Notes under the pieces: model-generated
The model's database searches: none
Told to the model about the DNA's origin: nothing
What the model saw: only the letters and a program-made list of their open reading frames with translations
Assembly: GCA_937901865.1 (NCBI GenBank)
Contig: CALDID010000293.1
Location: 1 to 35,644, forward strand
Direction of reading: 5' to 3'
From: an uncultured Treponema sp.
GTDB taxonomy: Bacteria; Spirochaetota; Spirochaetia; Treponematales; Treponemataceae
Length of the DNA: 35,644 nucleotides
Part shown: positions 1 to 9,351 of the stretch, piece after piece
How positions within the stretch are numbered: position 1 is the first letter of the stretch
Layout of the letters: every line of letters starts with the position of its first letter
Position numbers and translations under genes: made by a program

Positions 1-136
1 TACTATTTCGGGAAGATTAGCTTTACTGTATGTATTATCACGATAAATTGCTTTTGCACAAACAAAAAAGGAACTGAACAATCGTCCAATTTCTTTCGCT
101 TATACTATAGTTTGAATATACTTAATAGCAGATAGT

Positions 137-925
137 TTAGCAATTCGGAGGCAAATCTAAGCACTCTGTCAACACTTCTGTGTGGTCAGCAAACACCGCA
201 ACGGTATGTTCTTCGTGGCAACTTCGCTTTCCGTCGGCAGTTACTACCGTCCAATCGCTGCCGTCTGCAATGTACACATCTGGAGTACCGAGGTTAATCA
301 TCGGCTCAATCGCCAATACCATTCCCGCCTGAATTCTCGGATTCGCGCCATAGCCTCTGCCGTCAGGATAGCTAAGACAATTCGGAATAGACGGGTCTTC
401 GTGCACATCTAAGCCAACGCCATGCCCACAATAATCATACACAACGCCATATCCGTTTTTATTTGCAATTTCAAACACAGCCTTTGAAATGTCTTTAATG
501 CGGTTTCCAGCCACGCAAGCCATTATACCTGCATTAAGGCATTCTCGTGTTACGCGAACGAGCTTTTTATACTCTGGGCGTACATTCCCAACCATAACAG
601 TGTGTGTAGAATCGCTGATATAGCCGTTCAAATCAATGCCAATATCGAGCGAAACAAGGTCGCCATCACGGACAATGCGCTTTTTCGACGGCACGCCATG
701 AATAACCTCGTCGTTTATACTGATACACGCAGCTCCAGGAAAATCTTCCTTATACCACGCAGGGCTTCCGCCGTGGTCTTTCATAAACTCAAAGCACCAT
801 GTATCGATTTCCTTTGTGGAAACACCTGGCTTCACCATCGGAATAACAGTGCGAAACAAATCCGCAAGCAAATGACAAGATTTTCTGATTCCGTCAATTT
901 CTTTTTCATTCTTTAAGCGTATCAT
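137..925 (-). CDS. map: Methionine aminopeptidase, type I
   Basis: Removes the N-terminal methionine from nascent proteins in the cytoplasm using a two-metal centre. The 262-residue length fits the type I enzyme. The pita-bread fold metal ligands are visible in order: the Asp of SLDIG, the Asp of ISDSTHT, the His of GHGVGLDVHE, the Glu of AIEPMI and the Glu of CHEEHTVAV. The start is an ATG preceded by AAGGAG at good spacing, and it overlaps the stop codon of the upstream J-domain gene (ATGA, 922-925), so the two are translationally coupled. It is the last visible gene of the long minus-strand V-ATPase run. In the 136 bp after it I see no clear terminator, so transcription may continue out of the window. 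The identification is very secure. Confidence 0.97.
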   Translation of the reverse strand: MIRLKNEKEIDGIRKSCHLLADLFRTVIPMVKPGVSTKEIDTWCFEFMKDHGGSPAWYKEDFPGAACISINDEVIHGVPSKKRIVRDGDLVSLDIGIDLNGYISDSTHTVMVGNVRPEYKKLVRVTRECLNAGIMACVAGNRIKDISKAVFEIANKNGYGVVYDYCGHGVGLDVHEDPSIPNCLSYPDGRGYGANPRIQAGMVLAIEPMINLGTPDVYIADGSDWTVVTADGKRSCHEEHTVAVFADHTEVLTECLDLPPNC

Positions 926-1707
926 TCAAAATGCTCCTTGTATGATGTCCTAGATTGTAAAATCTTCTCCGCTTCTTCTAAGCAAACATCAGCAGTTCTC
1001 TCGTCGCCTATGCGGCTGTATGCGCTAGCCATCTTTTGCAAAAAAAAAGCGTCATCTTTCCGCCCTAAGCGCAACTCTAACGCTCTTTCCCAAGCATCAA
1101 GAGCCAACTCGTCATTTATTTTTCCCTCTAAATGATTTCGCAAAACATTGCGCGCTAAATCAAGCACTTCAGGAAAGAAAAAGCGGAAGTAACTAAAAGA
1201 ATATTCCATTCTTATTATTTGTTCAAGAAGCAAAACTGCATCATAATATTCTTGACGAATCACCAATTCTTCTGCCAAAATAAAGCCGTAATCCATAAAA
1301 TCTTCTCTTGTGAACCACTTTGTCAGCGAAAAATGCGGAAAATTCATATTCATACGCTTAAATTCAGCCACTGCCTCATCTTCTTTGTTGTGCATAAGGT
1401 CAAAAAATATGAGTTTTGAGCGACTTTCTTCGTCTTCACGCTTCAAAAGCCACTCGCGATAATTAAAAGAATCCTTTTTATAATGAGAAAATCCGTGTCT
1501 TATTGAGAAAGATTCATCAAAAATACTTCGCTGCTTTAAGTCTGAAAGAACCTCATACGCCTTTACAATTTCGCGAAATCTTGCAGCATCTGCTTCATTA
1601 TGAGTTGCATCGGGATGATATTGCTTTGCTTTTTGACGATACGCCCTCTTTATTTCTGCAGCCGTCGCATTTTGAGAAACGCCTAATACTTTGTAAAAAT
1701 TGTCCAA
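922..1707 (-). CDS. J-domain protein (DnaJ-like co-chaperone, non-classical)
   Basis: The first 65 or so residues form a J-domain (FYKVLGVSQNATAAEIKRAY) with the HPD motif in QYHPDA, the part that stimulates DnaK ATPase activity. There is no Gly/Phe region and no zinc-finger domain, so this is not the housekeeping DnaJ but a class C (type III) J-protein. The remaining 190 residues are helical and TPR-like in look, with no motif I recognise. Translation starts at a TTG; the J-domain begins immediately after it, and an in-frame stop lies six codons upstream, which fixes the start. The gene begins 15 bp after the universal stress protein gene and overlaps map by 4 bp. The substrate is unknown; the operon position suggests a general stress or membrane-assembly role, which is inference. 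Confidence 0.88.
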   Translation of the reverse strand: MDNFYKVLGVSQNATAAEIKRAYRQKAKQYHPDATHNEADAARFREIVKAYEVLSDLKQRSIFDESFSIRHGFSHYKKDSFNYREWLLKREDEESRSKLIFFDLMHNKEDEAVAEFKRMNMNFPHFSLTKWFTREDFMDYGFILAEELVIRQEYYDAVLLLEQIIRMEYSFSYFRFFFPEVLDLARNVLRNHLEGKINDELALDAWERALELRLGRKDDAFFLQKMASAYSRIGDERTADVCLEEAEKILQSRTSYKEHFE

Positions 1708-1722
1708 TGGAAAAACCAGCCT

Positions 1723-2223
1723 TTACGCTAATTTGAAAAGCTGTTCAATCTTTGGCTCTCTCACAACCAAAACAGAGCAATTCGCACTGCCGATGATTTC
1801 GCTGTTTGCCATAGAAGTAGCATCGTGTTTTATTTTGCCGTCAAAATCTGCAATAGCAGGTTTTCCTCCAAGGAGAATAAGTCCCGCTTTTGCTTCATCA
1901 GCCGCCGTTATAATTTCCGACCACACAGCACCTTTTCTAAGCTCGGTATCGATTTCTATTCCCTTAGACTTTGCCAAATCTGCCACATACGAAAGATAGC
2001 GATAGCCATCATCACTCAAGTTTTTCTCATAAGAAACACTTTCATCAGAAACAAAGAATTTACTAAGAGTGAGTTTTTTTAATGTTGCCGTATCAACAAC
2101 ATAAACCACCTTTATATGACTTTTGTACAATTTCGCCATTAAAATAGCGTACATTGCGGCATGTATTGATTGTTCAGAGCCATTTACAGCAACGATAATA
2201 TTTTGAAACAAAGGCTTTATCAT
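1723..2223 (-). CDS. Universal stress protein (UspA family)
   Basis: A single UspA-type domain of 166 residues. It begins with IIVAVNGSEQSIHAAMYA, the usual beta-strand followed by the family's G-S helix start. It ends with the nucleotide-binding signature in slightly degenerate form: LILLGGKPAI, then GSANCSVLVVREP, where the family has G-2x-G-9x-G-(S/T). ATP binding is therefore possible but not certain, because the first part of the loop reads GGKPAI. AAGGAG precedes the ATG. It is the gene directly after V-ATPase subunit D (10 bp gap), so stress and energy genes share a transcript. The family assignment is firm; the role in this organism is unknown. Confidence 0.88.
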   Translation of the reverse strand: MIKPLFQNIIVAVNGSEQSIHAAMYAILMAKLYKSHIKVVYVVDTATLKKLTLSKFFVSDESVSYEKNLSDDGYRYLSYVADLAKSKGIEIDTELRKGAVWSEIITAADEAKAGLILLGGKPAIADFDGKIKHDATSMANSEIIGSANCSVLVVREPKIEQLFKLA

Positions 2224-2233
2224 TTTTTACTCC

Positions 2234-2854
2234 TTATTTACTTTTTCGGCTCTTCAGAGATTTCAAGACAAATACATTTTCTCTATCTCTCTCTTCAAGT
2301 ACGCTTTCTATGTAGTTCTTTGTATCGCGAGTTTGCGGAATTACCATCTTATCAAGGGCATTAACGCGGCGTTGCGTCTTTTTCACATCGCTCGCCAAAC
2401 GCCACACGATATTACGAATTGAAGCCATTTCTGTGAGCAATGTCAATAATTTAAAGAACTCCGACATAACTTTATCGCTATCAGCAAAAGTTCCCATAAA
2501 AGAACAGAACAGCTCTTTTTTCGGCAATTCTACATCAAGCGATGAAAAGTTCATACCAGCCACTGTAACAGGCTTTTCTTGCAGAGTAAACTTATACTCC
2601 ACAGCATGCGCAATTCTCTCTACTCTATCGCCACCAACTCTCATAAGCATATTACGCAAAGCAGGATACGCTTCCTGAATCGTAGAATCTATATCTCGCT
2701 CTAGCAATTTGACCTTTTCGACCATGTGCATCAATTCCATAACAAGAATTTCGCGTTTTTGCTCTAGCAAGTCATATCCATTTATAGAAACTGCAAGTTG
2801 CTCTTTTACCATGAGGAGATTTGATTTTGTCGGTGCAATATTGAGCTTTGCCAT
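2234..2854 (-). CDS. atpD: V-type ATP synthase subunit D (central stalk)
   Basis: Subunit D is the coiled-coil shaft that turns inside the A3B3 head and couples ATP hydrolysis or synthesis to rotor movement. The protein is 206 residues. It opens with IAPTKSNLLMVKEQLAVSIN, the conserved N-terminal helix of the family. It closes with the long C-terminal helix that contains RRVNALDKMVIPQTRDTKNYI, where the N-A-L-(D/E) and V-I-P blocks are typical. It follows subunit B by 3 bp and is the last ATPase gene of the run. The assignment is secure. Confidence 0.95.
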   Translation of the reverse strand: MAKLNIAPTKSNLLMVKEQLAVSINGYDLLEQKREILVMELMHMVEKVKLLERDIDSTIQEAYPALRNMLMRVGGDRVERIAHAVEYKFTLQEKPVTVAGMNFSSLDVELPKKELFCSFMGTFADSDKVMSEFFKLLTLLTEMASIRNIVWRLASDVKKTQRRVNALDKMVIPQTRDTKNYIESVLEERDRENVFVLKSLKSRKSK

Positions 2855-2857
2855 ACG

Positions 2858-4243
2858 CTACGCCTTCTCTTCCTTAGGCAGATATTTCTCGATAAGTTCA
2901 GGCTTAATTCTGTACAATTCACTCTTTGGAAGCTCTTTGAGCATTTTCCACCCCAAATCAAGCGTTTCTTCGATAGAGCGATTTTCATATTCACCTTGAG
3001 TAAAGAACTCTTTTTCGAGTTTTTCGCCAAACCGCAAATATTGTTGGTCTTCTTTAGACAACTCTTCTTCGCCGATAATTGCAGCAAGATTACGAATGCT
3101 TTTTACTTTTGAGTAAGACGCAAAAAGCTGACTTGAAACATCTTTATGGTCTTCTCTTGTCATTCCCTCACCAATACCGTCTTTCATCAAACGGCTTAGA
3201 CTTGGTAACACAGAAACAGGCGGATAAATACCTTTTTGCGCCATTTCTCTATCAAGAACGATTTGTCCCTCAGTAATATATCCTGTAAGGTCAGGAATCG
3301 GGTGAGAAATATCGTCGTTCGGCATTGTTAGAATCGGAATCTGCGTAATAGAGCCTGTACTTCCCTTTATTTTTCCAGCTCGCTCATACAATTCGGCAAG
3401 GTTTGAATACAAGTATCCAGGATACCCCTTTCTGCCAGGAACTTCGCCACGAGTTGTACTTATTTCGCGCAAAGCCTCGCAATAGTTCGTCATATCGGTC
3501 ATAACGACAAGAACGTGCATATTCTTTTCATACGCCAAATATTCCGCCGCAGTCAATGCACAGCGAGGAGTCATAATACGCTCAATAGAAGGCGCATCAG
3601 CAAGGCTCAAGAACATAACAACCTTGCTCAAAACACCAGATTCCTCAAAAGACTTTCTAAAGAACTCTGATTGGTCGTATTTGATACCCATACCAGCGAA
3701 GACCATAACAAATTGCTCATCACTGTTTCTGATTTTTGCCTGACGAATAATTTGAGCAGCAAGACGGTTATGAGAAAGACCGTTACCAGAAAATATAGGT
3801 AGCTTCTGCCCACGGATAAGAGTATTCATACCATCGATAGACGAAATACCCGTTTGAATAAAATCTCGCGGATACACACGGGCATACGGATTTATCGGCA
3901 TACCATTTACATCGATTTTCGTACTTGAAACAATCGGAGGATGCCCATCTATCGGCTCACCAAGACCGTTAAAGATACGACCAAGCAAGCCCTCTCCTAC
4001 TCTCAACTCAAGCGGTTCTCCTAAGAACTCTATTGTTGTATCGTGCAAATCAAGTCCTGTCGTCGTGCCAAAAATCTGCACAACAGCAGCTTCTTCTGAT
4101 AAATCTATAATTCGCCCTGTTCTTTTTTCACCAAATCTATCACGGACATAGACAGTTTCATTGTAAAACACATTTTCTGTTCGCTTTACAACGATAATAG
4201 GTCCGTCTACAGAAGTAACACCTCGGTATTCAATGCCTTTCAT
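2858..4243 (-). CDS. atpB: V-type ATP synthase subunit B (non-catalytic head subunit)
   Basis: Regulatory, nucleotide-site subunit of the A3B3 head. The 461-residue length is normal. The phosphate-loop position reads PIFSGNGLSHN, the degenerate loop expected of B subunits, in contrast to the true Walker A motif in subunit A. Other B hallmarks include the N-terminal EYRGVTSVDGPI, VMTDMTNYCEALREIS, and GEVPGRKGYPGYLYSNLAELYERAG. Its start overlaps the stop of subunit A (ATGA at 4240-4243), indicating translational coupling and a matched A:B ratio. The next gene, subunit D, begins 3 bp after its stop. Confidence 0.97.
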   Translation of the reverse strand: MKGIEYRGVTSVDGPIIVVKRTENVFYNETVYVRDRFGEKRTGRIIDLSEEAAVVQIFGTTTGLDLHDTTIEFLGEPLELRVGEGLLGRIFNGLGEPIDGHPPIVSSTKIDVNGMPINPYARVYPRDFIQTGISSIDGMNTLIRGQKLPIFSGNGLSHNRLAAQIIRQAKIRNSDEQFVMVFAGMGIKYDQSEFFRKSFEESGVLSKVVMFLSLADAPSIERIMTPRCALTAAEYLAYEKNMHVLVVMTDMTNYCEALREISTTRGEVPGRKGYPGYLYSNLAELYERAGKIKGSTGSITQIPILTMPNDDISHPIPDLTGYITEGQIVLDREMAQKGIYPPVSVLPSLSRLMKDGIGEGMTREDHKDVSSQLFASYSKVKSIRNLAAIIGEEELSKEDQQYLRFGEKLEKEFFTQGEYENRSIEETLDLGWKMLKELPKSELYRIKPELIEKYLPKEEKA

Positions 4244-6006
4244 ACTACTGCCACCTTATGATAAGTCCGCTCTAATTCTCCGAGCTGTTGCTCAAGATGA
4301 GATTCCACATCGTTTATCATTTCCAATTTATCATTTGGAACACTTGTTTTGATACGGATTATCTCCTCTCTTACAGGAAGCTGCATTATCTTCAAAAGAG
4401 GCGCGCCCTGCTTTATCACAGCAAGCGACTTTTCATAGAAATCCATAATCAAAAGCAAGATTTGAATCTGCTTATCTGGTACTGAATAAACATCAATATC
4501 ATCAAACGCATTCTGTTGCAAAAATCCGTTTTTAATCATCTCTGCGGCAGTCAACACAAGTCTTTCGCTGTCTGGCAATGCGTCAGGTCCGATAAGACGC
4601 ACAATCTGCTGCAATCTCTGCTCATTTTTCAACAGATTAAGAGCATTCAATCTAACCTTTGCCCAACGAGAATCGAGCTTATCCCACCAATCTTTTACTT
4701 CCTCTGCATATTCAGAGTACGAATCAATCCAACCAATCGCAGGATAATGGCGTGCATTCGCAAGCTCTCTATCCAATGCCCAGAAACAGCGAATAAATCG
4801 CTTTGTATGCTGTGTAACAGGTTCAGAAAAATCTCCACCAGGCGGCGACACTGCACCAATAACAGAAACTGAGCCTTCAAGATTATTCAAGCCAATAACT
4901 CTACCAGCTCTTTCATAAAACTCCGCCAAGCGAGTCGGAAGATAAGCAGGGAATCCTTCTTCCGCTGGCATTTCCTCCATACGTCCCGACAATTCACGCA
5001 ATGCTTCAGCCCAACGCGATGTAGAATCAGCCATAATTGCAACATGCATACCCATATCGCGATAATATTCAGCAAGCGTGATACCAGAATAAAGCGAAAC
5101 TTCACGCGCCGCAACAGGCATATTAGACGTATTTGCAATAAGGATAGTACGCTCCATCAATGAACGACCAGTTCTCGGGTCAATCAAACTTGGAAACTCT
5201 GTTAAAACATCAGTCATTTCGTTTCCGCGCTCACCGCAACCGATATACACAATCAAATCCGCATCGCACCACTTTGCAATAGCGTGCTGTGTCATCGTCT
5301 TACCTGTTCCGAAACCGCCAGGAATTGCAGCCGTGCCACCTTTCGACAGAGGGAAAAACACGTCTATAACTCGCTGCCCTGTTACAAGAGGTGTATCTAC
5401 CGTGAGCTTATGCATAAACGGACGAGGACGACGCACAGGCCAATATTGGGAAAGTTTAATCTCCTCGTCAAGCTCCGTCTTTCCAATTACATCATCTATC
5501 GTGTAATCTCCGCTGCCAGAAAACTCTTTTAACACCCTTCCGCGCACGGTAGGCGGAATCATTATCTTATGCAAAATAGAAGAAGTTTCTTGCACACTGC
5601 CAATTATCATGCCAGGTGCAATGGGAGAACCAACTTCTTTACATGCCTCAAAATGCCATTTTTTATGTATATCAATCGGCTCTGCTCGCTGACCAGGGGC
5701 TAAGAAAGCTCCCGAATCATCATACATAGTAGCGAGAGGTCTCTGAATTCCATCGTAAATAGTACCGACGAGTCCTGGCCCTAAGCGCAAAGAAAGAGGT
5801 CGGTCGCTACATTCGACCTTTTCCCCAATGTGCATACCAGTATCTTCCTCGTATACCTGAATCGTAGCATTGCCAGAGTTTTGGCGGATTATTTCGCCAA
5901 TAAGTTTCTTTTCGCCTACATCAACAACATCATAAAGACCGCAACCATCGAGCCCAGAAGCATAGACTATAGGACCTGAAACTCTAGTTATCTTACCGAC
6001 TTTCAT
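4240..6006 (-). CDS. atpA: V-type ATP synthase subunit A (catalytic)
   Basis: Catalytic subunit of the head that hydrolyses or makes ATP. The Walker A motif is at residues 230-237 (GGFGTGKT, Lys236), slightly different from the more usual GPFGSGKT. The catalytic Glu is in CGERGNEM (Glu259), and the SxSRWAEALREIS-like block follows as DSTSRWAEALRELS. The bulge insertion typical of A subunits, absent from F-type beta, lies between about residues 90 and 190. The length of 588 fits. The start overlaps subunit E by 4 bp and the stop overlaps subunit B by 4 bp. Whether the enzyme moves H+ or Na+ cannot be read from this subunit. Confidence 0.97.
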   Translation of the reverse strand: MKVGKITRVSGPIVYASGLDGCGLYDVVDVGEKKLIGEIIRQNSGNATIQVYEEDTGMHIGEKVECSDRPLSLRLGPGLVGTIYDGIQRPLATMYDDSGAFLAPGQRAEPIDIHKKWHFEACKEVGSPIAPGMIIGSVQETSSILHKIMIPPTVRGRVLKEFSGSGDYTIDDVIGKTELDEEIKLSQYWPVRRPRPFMHKLTVDTPLVTGQRVIDVFFPLSKGGTAAIPGGFGTGKTMTQHAIAKWCDADLIVYIGCGERGNEMTDVLTEFPSLIDPRTGRSLMERTILIANTSNMPVAAREVSLYSGITLAEYYRDMGMHVAIMADSTSRWAEALRELSGRMEEMPAEEGFPAYLPTRLAEFYERAGRVIGLNNLEGSVSVIGAVSPPGGDFSEPVTQHTKRFIRCFWALDRELANARHYPAIGWIDSYSEYAEEVKDWWDKLDSRWAKVRLNALNLLKNEQRLQQIVRLIGPDALPDSERLVLTAAEMIKNGFLQQNAFDDIDVYSVPDKQIQILLLIMDFYEKSLAVIKQGAPLLKIMQLPVREEIIRIKTSVPNDKLEMINDVESHLEQQLGELERTYHKVAVV

Positions 6007-6650
6007 TCAGGAAGCCTCCCTCCAAATAATGTACTGGCAAGTTCATAGCTATACTTATCTTCAAGTTCACTAACAAGCTGGTCAAAAGAGAATCGACACT
6101 TCACATCGCCGCTTTCACTCGTCGCAATAATTCCCGTATGCACATCTAAGAAAGCAACAGCCTCTTCTCCTGATTGCACAAACGAAATCCGCTCTAAAGA
6201 CGAAAGCGAACTTCCAAATTCTTCTTTTACCAAATTTTCTATTAAATCTTGCAAATCAACGGTATCGGCATAAATCTTTGCACAAACTCTCTTTCCCGAC
6301 AGCACTTTTTTACCGCTGTTTATCATTCTCTTTAGCAGCAAAATCTTTCTGTCTGCGCTCAGAGATGACAAATAATCATTTATCGCAGATGAAACAGCCT
6401 TGCCTTCAAAATCAACAAGATAGCGTTCACATTCCAGCGGAAGAGCCGCTTCGACATTTCTCTTGAATACGGCAAGCTTTTCCGCATAAGAGGCTTCTAT
6501 TTCTTTTTTTGCTACTTCAAGGCGAGTAGAAACAGCCGCTTCTATTTTCTGCCCTTCTGCCTCTGCATTTTGTAAAATGCGTTCCGCTTTTCGTCGTGCA
6601 TCGGATTGGATTTCCTTATCAAGAATATCTGTAGAACGTAGTTCTTCCAT
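6003..6650 (-). CDS. atpE: V-type ATP synthase subunit E (peripheral stalk)
   Basis: A 215-residue protein with a long charged N-terminal helix (about residues 1-80, rich in Ala, Glu, Lys and Arg, including DARRKAERILQNAEAEGQKI), followed by a compact C-terminal domain. That is the layout of subunit E, which pairs with G/H to form the peripheral stalk. Sequence conservation in E is low, so the call leans on architecture and on its place between subunits F and A. The start ATG is 15 bp downstream of the subunit F stop; the stop overlaps the subunit A start (ATGA, 6003-6006). Confidence 0.85.
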   Translation of the reverse strand: MEELRSTDILDKEIQSDARRKAERILQNAEAEGQKIEAAVSTRLEVAKKEIEASYAEKLAVFKRNVEAALPLECERYLVDFEGKAVSSAINDYLSSLSADRKILLLKRMINSGKKVLSGKRVCAKIYADTVDLQDLIENLVKEEFGSSLSSLERISFVQSGEEAVAFLDVHTGIIATSESGDVKCRFSFDQLVSELEDKYSYELASTLFGGRLPE

Positions 6651-6665
6651 TGTAACTAAACACTC

Positions 6666-7001
6666 CTAAACTTGAATACCAATAGCCTCTCGAATCGCAT
6701 CTGTTAAGCTCTTTTTGCCTTTCAAATGACCTTCGATACCTGGTATTTCCACAATTAGCGGATAATTACCGCTCTTCTGCCACGTCAAAACCTCATCTTC
6801 TATCATATCAGAAATGTTTTCTGTAAGAATCAGAACTTTTGGACGCTCGGCAGCTACAGGAGCACCAACGGAACTGCCTTTACCTGTAATACGATTAAAA
6901 GCATCTAAAGCTTCATCTTTATTTTCGCAAACAGTCCCGTCTACTCCCACAAGTTTAAAGGCGAGTACCAGTTCTCTCTCGCCAATTATATAATATTCCA
7001 C
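6666..7001 (-). CDS. V-type ATP synthase subunit F (central stalk)
   Basis: Subunit F binds the D shaft and is part of the rotor. It is a small alpha/beta protein of 111 residues, the normal size. The N-terminus YYIIGERELVLAFKLVGVDG matches the family's start with its (D)xxxxxGFxLxGV pattern, and the middle strand VLILTENISDMI, followed by PLIVEIPG, is the standard F signature. It is placed 15 bp upstream of subunit E and 21 bp downstream of subunit K. Confidence 0.92.
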   Translation of the reverse strand: MEYYIIGERELVLAFKLVGVDGTVCENKDEALDAFNRITGKGSSVGAPVAAERPKVLILTENISDMIEDEVLTWQKSGNYPLIVEIPGIEGHLKGKKSLTDAIREAIGIQV

Positions 7002-7022
7002 TAAAAACCTTCAGCACCTGTC

Positions 7023-7325
7023 TTACATGATGATGATAAGCAAGGCTACAAGGAATCCCCACAAGCAGATACCTTCAGCCAAACCAACGAACGGCAATGC
7101 TTTTCCAGAAAGTTCTGCATTTTCGCTCATTGCACCCATAGCTGCTGAACCGATTTTTCCTACAGCCATACCACCAGCCACACAAGCAACAGCAACAGCC
7201 AACGCAGCTGCAAAATACTTCAAGCTAGAAGACGCTCCTGCCGCTGCAGCAGTTTCACCCTCTGCAAAAGCACAAGCAATAGATGTAAACAGAACAGACG
7301 CAAATGCAAAAATTCTCTTCTTCAT
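7023..7325 (-). CDS. atpK: V-type ATP synthase subunit K (membrane rotor proteolipid)
   Basis: Rotor-ring proteolipid of the membrane sector. The 100-residue protein contains a hydrophobic leader-like segment (residues 1-21, ending AFA), a short Ala/Ser/Gly stretch, then two membrane helices (about 36-62 and 78-99) forming one hairpin. The ion-carrying carboxylate is Glu84 in GLAEGICLWG. A single hairpin rather than the duplicated four-helix form of Enterococcus NtpK implies a ring with one ion site per hairpin. The extra N-terminal segment could be a cleaved signal peptide or a third helix. The coupling ion cannot be decided from the sequence alone. Confidence 0.92.
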   Translation of the reverse strand: MKKRIFAFASVLFTSIACAFAEGETAAAAGASSSLKYFAAALAVAVACVAGGMAVGKIGSAAMGAMSENAELSGKALPFVGLAEGICLWGFLVALLIIIM

Positions 7326-7347
7326 AAAAAGACCTCACTAAAATCTA

Positions 7348-9327
7348 TCATATTTGAGTATTATACTCGAATTTGAACGGTGTAAACTCTCTTCCTGTTT
7401 CATTAAAGAACTTAGAGAAGAACTCATAATATTGCAATCGCATAACTTGAATTGCAACAATCATACCTTCAAGTACGATAACAATTCCATTTCCCACAAT
7501 GCCTACGATAATCTTCCCTGTTACAATCGGCACAATTTCCATCAATCGCGCGATAATCGTTCCCAAAACGGCATGAGAAAGCGCAAATGCTCCAACACGC
7601 AAGAAACTAACCGAATTAGAAAGATAGGTGATAACCGTTTCCAACAGCTCAACAACAGAGCCAATAATCGCAGACAAAAGCCCGTTTTCAAGAATTGGTC
7701 TTTCATTATCCACAACGCGCTCTAAAATCTCTCCGAGAGCAGAACACAAAAGAGCAATGCCGATAATGACCCAATCCACAATATAAATCGGCTTCTTAAA
7801 TAAGAAAAATTTTATCGCAACAAACACGACGTACCAAAAGAAAATCGCGCCGCTCAAGCCCGTTTTCCCAAATAACGCCTTGCCTTTCTTACCCAAAGCA
7901 AGCTGATTGCAAATATTAAGCAAAAGACCAACCGAGTTAATGATAAAACCAACTCCAACAGTGAAGCCAAAGAACGCAAACATTCTTACAATAGACTCTT
8001 TTGACCCCGTCGGCATCATTGGCAAAATCGCATTACGAGGCTCGCCAAACAGCCCTGTAACAAATCGAGAGAACGGCTCTAAGACAACTTCTGTTGCAAA
8101 GAATTCACCTGTTAATAAGCCCATAATACAGCTAGAAACACCAATTGCAATAAACACAGGCGCAAACTTATTCCAACCGCCCACCTTTGCAATTTTTGTT
8201 TCCATTAAAATGCCGAGAAGCAAGAAAACCAAGCCCTGTCCCGCATCGCCAAACATAATTCCAAACAAAATAGTAAAGAATATTGCAACAAAAGGAGTCG
8301 GGTCAATCGTGCCATACAGCGGAGAACCATAACTAAAGATGATACGTTCAAAACTGCCGATAAACTTTCCATGCTTTAAGCTAACAGGAACTTTTTCGTA
8401 TCCTGCAATCACTGAAGGAACTTCATTCGGAGTGTATTCACGAATTGCAATTTTTCCGTTAGAAATCTTATCAAGTTCTTCTAATACTTTTCTGCTCTCT
8501 TCTGCAGGAATCCAGCCAGTAACTCGATAAACAAGCTGAGTAGATTCAAGAGAATCCTCCACTAAGCGCACTTGCATTCCAACAGAAAATACCGTCAAAA
8601 GATGATACAGAGCCGCTTTATGCGTTTCTGCAAAATTATGTCTTTCTTCGTTGCAAGCCGCTGTTATCTTTTCCGTTTCCTCAACTTGCGTTTTTAGAGA
8701 AGCAAGAACATCATCAGGCACGCCCTTGAAGTCTTTCGGCACTTCCATAGCAACAAAGCCATATTTTTTCAGCTCACCATCAAGCGCAAATCTGCCTTTT
8801 TTGCTCGTAGCCGCCATAATACGAGATTTATCATCACCGAGCGGAATAATAATCGCTCTTTCTCCTACCGAAAATTTCAACTCTTCAAAGACAGCAGGGT
8901 CTATTTTTCCAATGCGGAGCGTCAAAAAAGAAAGATGCTCTAGCTCAGAATAAGAAGCCTTTAAGTTTGCAAATGCTAAAGCCTCTTTGTATGTTGAAGT
9001 AACTCGTTTTAGCTCTTCACTCTTTTCCGTTTCCCTTGTTCTAAGCGATGACACAGACGCAATAAGGCTTTCTGCCGCATCAAAATCTTTCGGCTCTGGA
9101 AGAGCAGGTTCTTCTATATACTCGGTTAAATCTGGAATATTTAAATACGCTCTTACCTTTTGCAAAGACTCAAATAACGATTTCTCTTTGCTAGAAGCCG
9201 TTGTGCCAGTAGTAAGATTTGTCTGAAATTGAAAGTTTCCCTTTTTACCAAGGAATTCTATAACGCGACTTATATCCTCCTTCATTATCATCAATTCAAC
9301 AAGTCGCATTGCAGTTGTTTTCGCCAT
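7348..9327 (-). CDS. atpI: V-type ATP synthase subunit I (membrane stator, a-subunit homologue)
   Basis: Stator subunit that provides the ion half-channels facing the K ring. The 659-residue protein has a soluble N-terminal half (about 1-330, coiled-coil rich, which clamps the peripheral stalks) and a C-terminal half of several membrane helices starting near the sequence TPFVAIFFTILFGIMFGDAG. The essential rotor-facing arginine is probably Arg577 in FLRVGAFALSHA, a strongly conserved block in the family. It lies between subunits C and K, with gaps of 24 and 22 bp. Confidence 0.95.
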   Translation of the reverse strand: MAKTTAMRLVELMIMKEDISRVIEFLGKKGNFQFQTNLTTGTTASSKEKSLFESLQKVRAYLNIPDLTEYIEEPALPEPKDFDAAESLIASVSSLRTRETEKSEELKRVTSTYKEALAFANLKASYSELEHLSFLTLRIGKIDPAVFEELKFSVGERAIIIPLGDDKSRIMAATSKKGRFALDGELKKYGFVAMEVPKDFKGVPDDVLASLKTQVEETEKITAACNEERHNFAETHKAALYHLLTVFSVGMQVRLVEDSLESTQLVYRVTGWIPAEESRKVLEELDKISNGKIAIREYTPNEVPSVIAGYEKVPVSLKHGKFIGSFERIIFSYGSPLYGTIDPTPFVAIFFTILFGIMFGDAGQGLVFLLLGILMETKIAKVGGWNKFAPVFIAIGVSSCIMGLLTGEFFATEVVLEPFSRFVTGLFGEPRNAILPMMPTGSKESIVRMFAFFGFTVGVGFIINSVGLLLNICNQLALGKKGKALFGKTGLSGAIFFWYVVFVAIKFFLFKKPIYIVDWVIIGIALLCSALGEILERVVDNERPILENGLLSAIIGSVVELLETVITYLSNSVSFLRVGAFALSHAVLGTIIARLMEIVPIVTGKIIVGIVGNGIVIVLEGMIVAIQVMRLQYYEFFSKFFNETGREFTPFKFEYNTQI

Positions 9328-9351
9328 ACTCTTCTTCCCCCTGCACTATTT

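Noticed and set aside
4240..6006. Altered Walker A (GGFGTGKT) as a sign of an inactive catalytic subunit
   Set aside because: The Gly-x-Gly-Lys-Thr core and catalytic Glu are intact; the change is a tolerated variant.
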